From: Actinomyces sp.
GTDB lineage: Bacteria > Actinomycetota > Actinomycetes > Actinomycetales > Actinomycetaceae
NCBI RefSeq assembly: GCF_030524025.1
Contig: NZ_JAUNHI010000006.1
Span: 69,730-104,020 of the forward strand
Length of the DNA: 34,291 bases
Reading direction: 5' to 3'
Notes under the pieces: generated by a model
The model's database searches: none
What the model was told of the DNA's origin: nothing
Seen by the model: the letters and a program-made list of their open reading frames with translations, nothing else
Shown here: positions 30,339-34,291 of the stretch, in pieces
How positions within the stretch are numbered: position 1 is the stretch's first letter
Layout of the letters: each line of letters begins with the position of its first letter
Program-made: the position numbers and the translations under genes

Positions 30339-30374
30339 GCGGCACATTCGGCGGCACACTCGGTGGCGCACTCG
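30339..30374 (+). repeat. 12-bp tandem repeat, three copies
   Basis: The units are GCGGCACATTCG, GCGGCACACTCG and GTGGCGCACTCG, followed by a partial GCG. It lies in the noncoding gap (30230-30699) before rpsL, about 60 bp upstream of the proposed rpsL promoter. Confidence 0.7.
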
Positions 30375-30435
30375 GCGTGGTGAGTGCCACCCCCAGGGGT
30401 GGGCTCCGTCCCTGGCGGTGCCGCGTGCCCGGATG

Positions 30436-30699
30436 TAGTCTGGTCTGCGGTGCCCGTAGACGGGTCGCCGTTCTCCATCTCCGTTCCCAGCGAGCCGGAC
30501 GCAGGTCCGGGCGTGACGCGGGTCTGCCGCGGCGGGAACCGACGGGCCCCTCCACGGGGCTCCGGGCGCAGCGCCCCGGCTCGGCCGGCGGCGGGCGGGC
30601 CGGCCCTCATCCGTGGCGGAGCGCGCCGTCGCGACGGAGGGACGGCACCGGCCCGCGGGCAGCGAACCACTAGACGCACGTCACAATGGAGAACCAGTA
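30436..30699 (+). promoter_or_regulatory. rpsL promoter and structured leader
   Basis: TAGTCT (30436-30441) is a plausible -10 box with no clear -35. The following roughly 250-nt leader has a series of GC hairpins. These are CCGGAC-GCAG-GTCCGG (30495-30510), GCCCC-TCCAC-GGGGC (about 30545-30560), CCGGGCG-CAG-CGCCCCGG just after, and GGCCGGC with GCCGGCC (about 30580-30605). A long structured leader before rpsL suggests autoregulation by a ribosomal protein, but I cannot match a known fold. Confidence 0.4.
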
Positions 30700-31074
30700 G
30701 TGCCCACGATTCAGCAGCTCGTCCGCAAGGGCCGCTCCTCGAAGCGCACGTCGTCCAAGACGCCGGCGCTTCGGACCAGCCCACAGCGTCGTGGTGTGTG
30801 CACCCGCGTGTACACCACGACCCCCAAGAAGCCGAACTCCGCCCTGCGCAAGGTCGCCCGTGTGCGCCTGTCCACCGGCATCGAGGTCACGGCCTACATC
30901 CCCGGTGAGGGCCACAACCTCCAGGAGCACTCCATCGTGCTCGTTCGCGGCGGCCGCGTGCGGGACCTTCCCGGTGTCCGCTACCACATCGTCCGCGGCG
31001 CCCTCGACACCCAGGGTGTCAAGGGCCGCCAGCAGGCGCGTTCGAAGTACGGCGCCAAGAAGGAGAAGAAGTAA
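30700..31074 (+). CDS. 30S ribosomal protein S12
   Basis: This is a standard 124-residue S12 from GTG 30700, beginning [11 protein letters not shown]. The decoding loops are [11 protein letters not shown] (Lys43 present) and [13 protein letters not shown]. The second loop has Arg88 where Lys88 is usual, in the position altered in some streptomycin-resistant mutants. The TAA stop overlaps the rpsG ATG (TAATG). Confidence 0.97.
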   Translation: MPTIQQLVRKGRSSKRTSSKTPALRTSPQRRGVCTRVYTTTPKKPNSALRKVARVRLSTGIEVTAYIPGEGHNLQEHSIVLVRGGRVRDLPGVRYHIVRGALDTQGVKGRQQARSKYGAKKEKK

Positions 31075-31544
31075 TGCCCCGTAAGGGTCCCGCTCCCAAG
31101 CGCCCCCTCGTCGTCGACCCCGTCTACGGGTCCCCGGTGGTCACCCAGCTCGTCAACCGCGTCCTGCTCGACGGCAAGAAGTCGACTGCCGAGCGCATCG
31201 TCTACGGCGCCCTCGAGGGCGTGCGGGCCAAGACCGACCAGGACCCGGTGGCCGTCCTCAAGCGTGCCCTGGACAACATCCGCCCGGCCCTGGAGGTCCG
31301 CTCCCGCCGTGTCGGTGGTGCCACCTACCAGGTTCCCGTCGAGGTCCGCCCCAACCGCGCCACGACGCTGGCCCTGCGCTGGCTCGTCGACTTCTCCCGC
31401 CAGCGCCGGGAGAACACGATGACCGAGCGCCTCATGAACGAGATCCTCGACGCCTCCAACGGTCTGGGCGCCGCCGTCAAGCGTCGCGAGGACATGCACC
31501 GGATGGCCGAGTCGAACAAGGCCTTCGCCCACTACCGCTGGTGA
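31074..31544 (+). CDS. 30S ribosomal protein S7
   Basis: This is a 156-residue S7 with the [20 protein letters not shown] start typical of actinobacteria. It has the [19 protein letters not shown] loop and the C-terminal [20 protein letters not shown] motif. It nucleates assembly of the 30S head and is translationally coupled to rpsL by overlap. It is often the autoregulator of the str operon. Confidence 0.97.
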   Translation: MPRKGPAPKRPLVVDPVYGSPVVTQLVNRVLLDGKKSTAERIVYGALEGVRAKTDQDPVAVLKRALDNIRPALEVRSRRVGGATYQVPVEVRPNRATTLALRWLVDFSRQRRENTMTERLMNEILDASNGLGAAVKRREDMHRMAESNKAFAHYRW

Positions 31545-31640
31545 TCGGCGGCACGTCGGCCGGGACCGCCCCGGCGGCCCCGGCCGACGTCCCCGCGCCC
31601 GCCTGACCTCCCCCACCACACGACACGAAGGACTTCACTA

Positions 31641-33776
31641 GTGGCACTCGACGTGCTGACCGACCTGACCAAGGTCCGCAACATCGGCATCATGGCCCAC
31701 ATCGACGCCGGCAAGACCACCGTGACCGAGCGCATCCTGTTCTACACGGGCATCAACTACAAGCTCGGCGAGACCCACGACGGCGCCTCGACGATGGACT
31801 GGATGGTCCAGGAGCAGGAGCGCGGGATCACCATCACCTCCGCCGCGACGACGTGCTTCTGGAAGAACAACCAGATCAACATCATCGACACCCCCGGCCA
31901 CGTCGACTTCACCGTCGAGGTCGAGCGCTCCCTGCGCGTCCTCGACGGCGCGGTCGCCGTCTTCGACGGCAAGGAGGGCGTCGAGCCCCAGTCCGAGACG
32001 GTGTGGCGCCAGGCCGACAAGTACAACGTTCCGCGCGTGTGCTACATCAACAAGATGGACAAGCTCGGAGCCAACTTCGACTTCTCGGTCCAGACGATCC
32101 GCGACCGCCTTCACGCCACGCCCCTGGTCATCAACTTCCCGATCGGCGCCGAGAACGAGTTCTCGGGCCTGGTCGACGTCATCGAGATGCGCGCCATCCG
32201 CTTCCCCGAGAAGGACGCCGACGGCAACGACACCCGTGGCTCGATCGTGGAGTACGAGGAGATCCCCGCCGAGCTCGTGGCCCGTGCCGAGGAGCTGCGC
32301 GCCGAGCTCGTCGAGGCCGTCGCCGAGACCGACGACGCCCTCATGGAGAAGTACCTCGAGGGCGAGGAGCTGAGCGTTGCCGAGATCAAGGCCGGCATCC
32401 GCAAGCTGACCGTGGCCGGCGAGGCCTTCCCGGTCCTGGCGGGATCGGCCTTCAAGAACAAGGGCATCCAGCCCGTCCTGGACGCCGTGCTCGACTACCT
32501 GCCCTCGCCCCTGGACGTCACCGACGTCGAGGGACACGTCCCGGGCAACGAGGACGAGGTCCTCACCCGCAAGGCCGACGAGAACGAGCCCTTCTCGGCC
32601 CTGGCCTTCAAGGTCGCCACCCACCCCTTCTACGGCAAGCTCGTCTACGTGCGGGTCTACTCCGGCAAGGTCGCTCAGGGCGAGGTCGTCGCCAATGCGA
32701 CGAAGGGCAAGAAGGAGCGCATCGGCAAGCTCTTCCAGATGCACTCCAACAAGGAGAACCCGGTGGACGTGGCCCACGCCGGCCACATCTACGCCTTCAT
32801 CGGCCTCAAGGACGTCACCACCGGTGACACCCTGTGCGCCCAGGGCGCCCCGATCATCCTGGAGTCGATGACCTTCCCCGACCCGGTCATCCACGTGGCC
32901 ATCGAGCCCAAGACGAAGGGCGACCAGGAGAAGCTGGGCACCGCGATCCAGAAGCTCTCCGAGGAGGATCCGACCTTCACGGTGCGCCTGGACGAGGAGA
33001 CCGGCCAGACGGTCATCGGCGGGATGGGCGAGCTGCACCTCGACGTCTTCGTCGACCGCATGCGCCGGGAGTTCAAGGTTGAGGCCAATGTCGGCAACCC
33101 GATGGTTGCCTACCGGGAGACCATCCGCAAGAAGGTCGACAAGGTCGAGTACACCCACAAGAAGCAGACCGGTGGATCGGGCCAGTTCGCCAAGGTCCTC
33201 ATGTCCTTCGAGCCCCTCGACGAGACCGAGGCAGCCGAGGGCGAGGCGAAGTCGCACTACGAGTTCGTCAACTCCGTGACCGGTGGCCGCGTGCCGCGCG
33301 AGTACATCCCCAGCGTGGACGCCGGTGTCCAGGACGCCATGCTCACCGGTGTTCTGGCCGGCTACCCGGTGGTCGATGTCAAGGCCACACTCATCGACGG
33401 CGGCTACCACGAGGTCGACTCCTCCGAGATGGCCTTCAAGATCGCCGGCTCGATGGCCTTCAAGGAGGGTGCCAAGAAGGCCTCCCCGGTTCTCCTCGAG
33501 CCGGTCATGGCCGTCGAGGTGCGCACCCCCGAGGAGTACATGGGCGACGTCATCGGCGACATCAACTCCCGCCGGGGGATGATCCAGTCGATGGAGGACG
33601 CCGTGGGCGTCAAGGTCATCAAGGCCGCCGTCCCGCTGTCCGAGATGTTCGGCTATGTCGGCGACCTGCGCTCCAAGACCCAGGGCCGCGCGGTGTACTC
33701 GATGACCTTCGACTCTTACGCCGAGGTGCCCAAGAACGTGGCCGACGAGATCATCGCCAAGGCCAAGGGCGAGTGA
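31641..33776 (+). CDS. elongation factor G
   Basis: This full-length EF-G has 711 residues from GTG 31641, with the SD AAGGA about 9 nt upstream. The G domain motifs are AHIDAGKT (19-26), RGITI, DTPGH and NKMD. Domain IV contains GGSGQFAKV and [20 protein letters not shown], and domain V ends with RGMIQSMED and [16 protein letters not shown]. It drives ribosomal translocation. It lies 96 bp after rpsG in the conserved str operon order. Confidence 0.98.
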   Translation: MALDVLTDLTKVRNIGIMAHIDAGKTTVTERILFYTGINYKLGETHDGASTMDWMVQEQERGITITSAATTCFWKNNQINIIDTPGHVDFTVEVERSLRVLDGAVAVFDGKEGVEPQSETVWRQADKYNVPRVCYINKMDKLGANFDFSVQTIRDRLHATPLVINFPIGAENEFSGLVDVIEMRAIRFPEKDADGNDTRGSIVEYEEIPAELVARAEELRAELVEAVAETDDALMEKYLEGEELSVAEIKAGIRKLTVAGEAFPVLAGSAFKNKGIQPVLDAVLDYLPSPLDVTDVEGHVPGNEDEVLTRKADENEPFSALAFKVATHPFYGKLVYVRVYSGKVAQGEVVANATKGKKERIGKLFQMHSNKENPVDVAHAGHIYAFIGLKDVTTGDTLCAQGAPIILESMTFPDPVIHVAIEPKTKGDQEKLGTAIQKLSEEDPTFTVRLDEETGQTVIGGMGELHLDVFVDRMRREFKVEANVGNPMVAYRETIRKKVDKVEYTHKKQTGGSGQFAKVLMSFEPLDETEAAEGEAKSHYEFVNSVTGGRVPREYIPSVDAGVQDAMLTGVLAGYPVVDVKATLIDGGYHEVDSSEMAFKIAGSMAFKEGAKKASPVLLEPVMAVEVRTPEEYMGDVIGDINSRRGMIQSMEDAVGVKVIKAAVPLSEMFGYVGDLRSKTQGRAVYSMTFDSYAEVPKNVADEIIAKAKGE

Positions 33777-33800
33777 CCCCGTCGGGCGAACCCGCCGGTG

Positions 33801-33835
33801 CCCGGGGAGTGGAACGATCTGTTCCGCTCCCCGGG
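33801..33835 (+). terminator. hairpin between fusA and tuf
   Basis: CCCGGGGAG/CTCCCCGGG continues through a T-G wobble to GGAAC/GTTCC around a GATCT loop, a stem of about 15 pairs. It starts 25 bp past fusA and probably attenuates readthrough into tuf, which has its own leader. Confidence 0.75.
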
Positions 33836-33919
33836 ACGCCCGGGGGCCACTGGTCCCCGGGCCCCGTTCCAGTTAGATTTCCAACAACCCATCAGTAGAG
33901 ACTCTCTGCGCCGGGACGG

Positions 33920-33933
33920 CTAGCATGTGCTAG
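33920..33933. promoter_or_regulatory. palindrome at the probable tuf promoter
   Basis: The perfect inverted repeat CTAGCA-TG-TGCTAG contains TAGCAT (33921-33926), a likely tuf -10 box, about 50 nt before the GTG start. The palindrome could be a regulator site or chance overlap. Confidence 0.4.
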
Positions 33934-33978
33934 TCGATTCACGACGAAGAGCACTACCCGAGTCCCAGGAGGGCACAA

Positions 33979-34291
33979 GTGGCCAAGGCCAAGTTCGAGC
34001 GGACCAAGCCGCACGTCAACATCGGAACGATCGGTCACGTCGACCACGGCAAGACGACGCTGACCGCCGCGATCTCCAAGGTCCTGCACGACGAGTACCC
34101 GGACCTCAACCCCTTCACCCCCTTCGACGAGATCGACAAGGCTCCCGAGGAGCGCCAGCGCGGCATCACGATCAACATCGCGCACGTCGAGTACCAGACC
34201 GACAAGCGCCACTACGCCCACGTCGACGCCCCCGGTCACGCCGACTACATCAAGAACATGATCACCGGTGCCGCCCAGATGGACGGCGCGA
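33979..34291 (+). CDS. elongation factor Tu, 5' part (cut by window end)
   Basis: The GTG at 33979 follows an AGGAGGG SD 5 nt away. The 104 codons present encode [20 protein letters not shown], the P-loop GHVDHGKT (19-26), the switch I segment [14 protein letters not shown] and [16 protein letters not shown]. This is unambiguously EF-Tu. The rest of the gene lies beyond the window. Confidence 0.97.
   Translation, partial: MAKAKFERTKPHVNIGTIGHVDHGKTTLTAAISKVLHDEYPDLNPFTPFDEIDKAPEERQRGITINIAHVEYQTDKRHYAHVDAPGHADYIKNMITGAAQMDGA

Overview
The window is high-GC DNA from an actinobacterium, most likely an Actinomyces-type organism of the Actinomycetaceae (genus is inference). The evidence is many GTG/TTG starts with purine-rich Shine-Dalgarno (SD) sites, an actinobacterial-style L10 leader before rplJ, RNA polymerase and elongation-factor sequences of actinobacterial type, and a Tad/Flp pilus locus of the Gram-positive kind with no outer-membrane secretin.

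Layout. (1) 1-3720: noncoding DNA, a repeat element abutting a 3' gene remnant, a membrane Ser/Thr kinase with an extracellular propeller-like domain, and a frameshifted lipoprotein gene. (2) 3734-5966: a two-gene unit encoding an unusually large Flp-type pilin and a lipoprotein. (3) 6215-15138: a compact tad operon, mostly with 4-nt (ATGA/GTGA) overlaps. Its order is a zinc-ribbon protein of unknown function, a CpaB/RcpC-like protein, a TadZ-TadE fusion, a TadE/F pseudopilin, the TadA ATPase, the TadB and TadC platform proteins, a histidine kinase, a LuxR-type response regulator and the major pilin Flp, closed by a strong hairpin. (4) 15194-18313: an OmpA-domain lipoprotein, a TadG-like protein and, convergently, the prepilin peptidase. 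(5) 18341-19559: an inverted repeat, a possible mini-lipoprotein and a duplicated-domain lipoprotein. (6) 19662-29183: the L10 leader, rplJ-rplL and rpoB-rpoC. (7) 29261-30229: a proline-rich membrane protein, followed by repeats. (8) 30436-34291: a structured leader, rpsL-rpsG-fusA and the 5' part of tuf.

The Tad genes appear to form one machine. The prepilin peptidase would cleave Flp, the large Flp-like protein and the pseudopilins. TadA, TadB and TadC would assemble the fibre, and TadZ would position the machine. The embedded two-component system probably controls the locus. The Tad region is visibly less GC-rich and less codon-biased than the ribosomal/RNA polymerase genes beside it.

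The best candidate for something undescribed is the in-frame fusion of the TadZ ATPase to a TadE pseudopilin with an intact prepilin cleavage motif at the junction, so that TadZ forms the 'leader' of a pseudopilin. Second is the 492-residue Flp-type pilin, a possible pilus-tip or specialised subunit.
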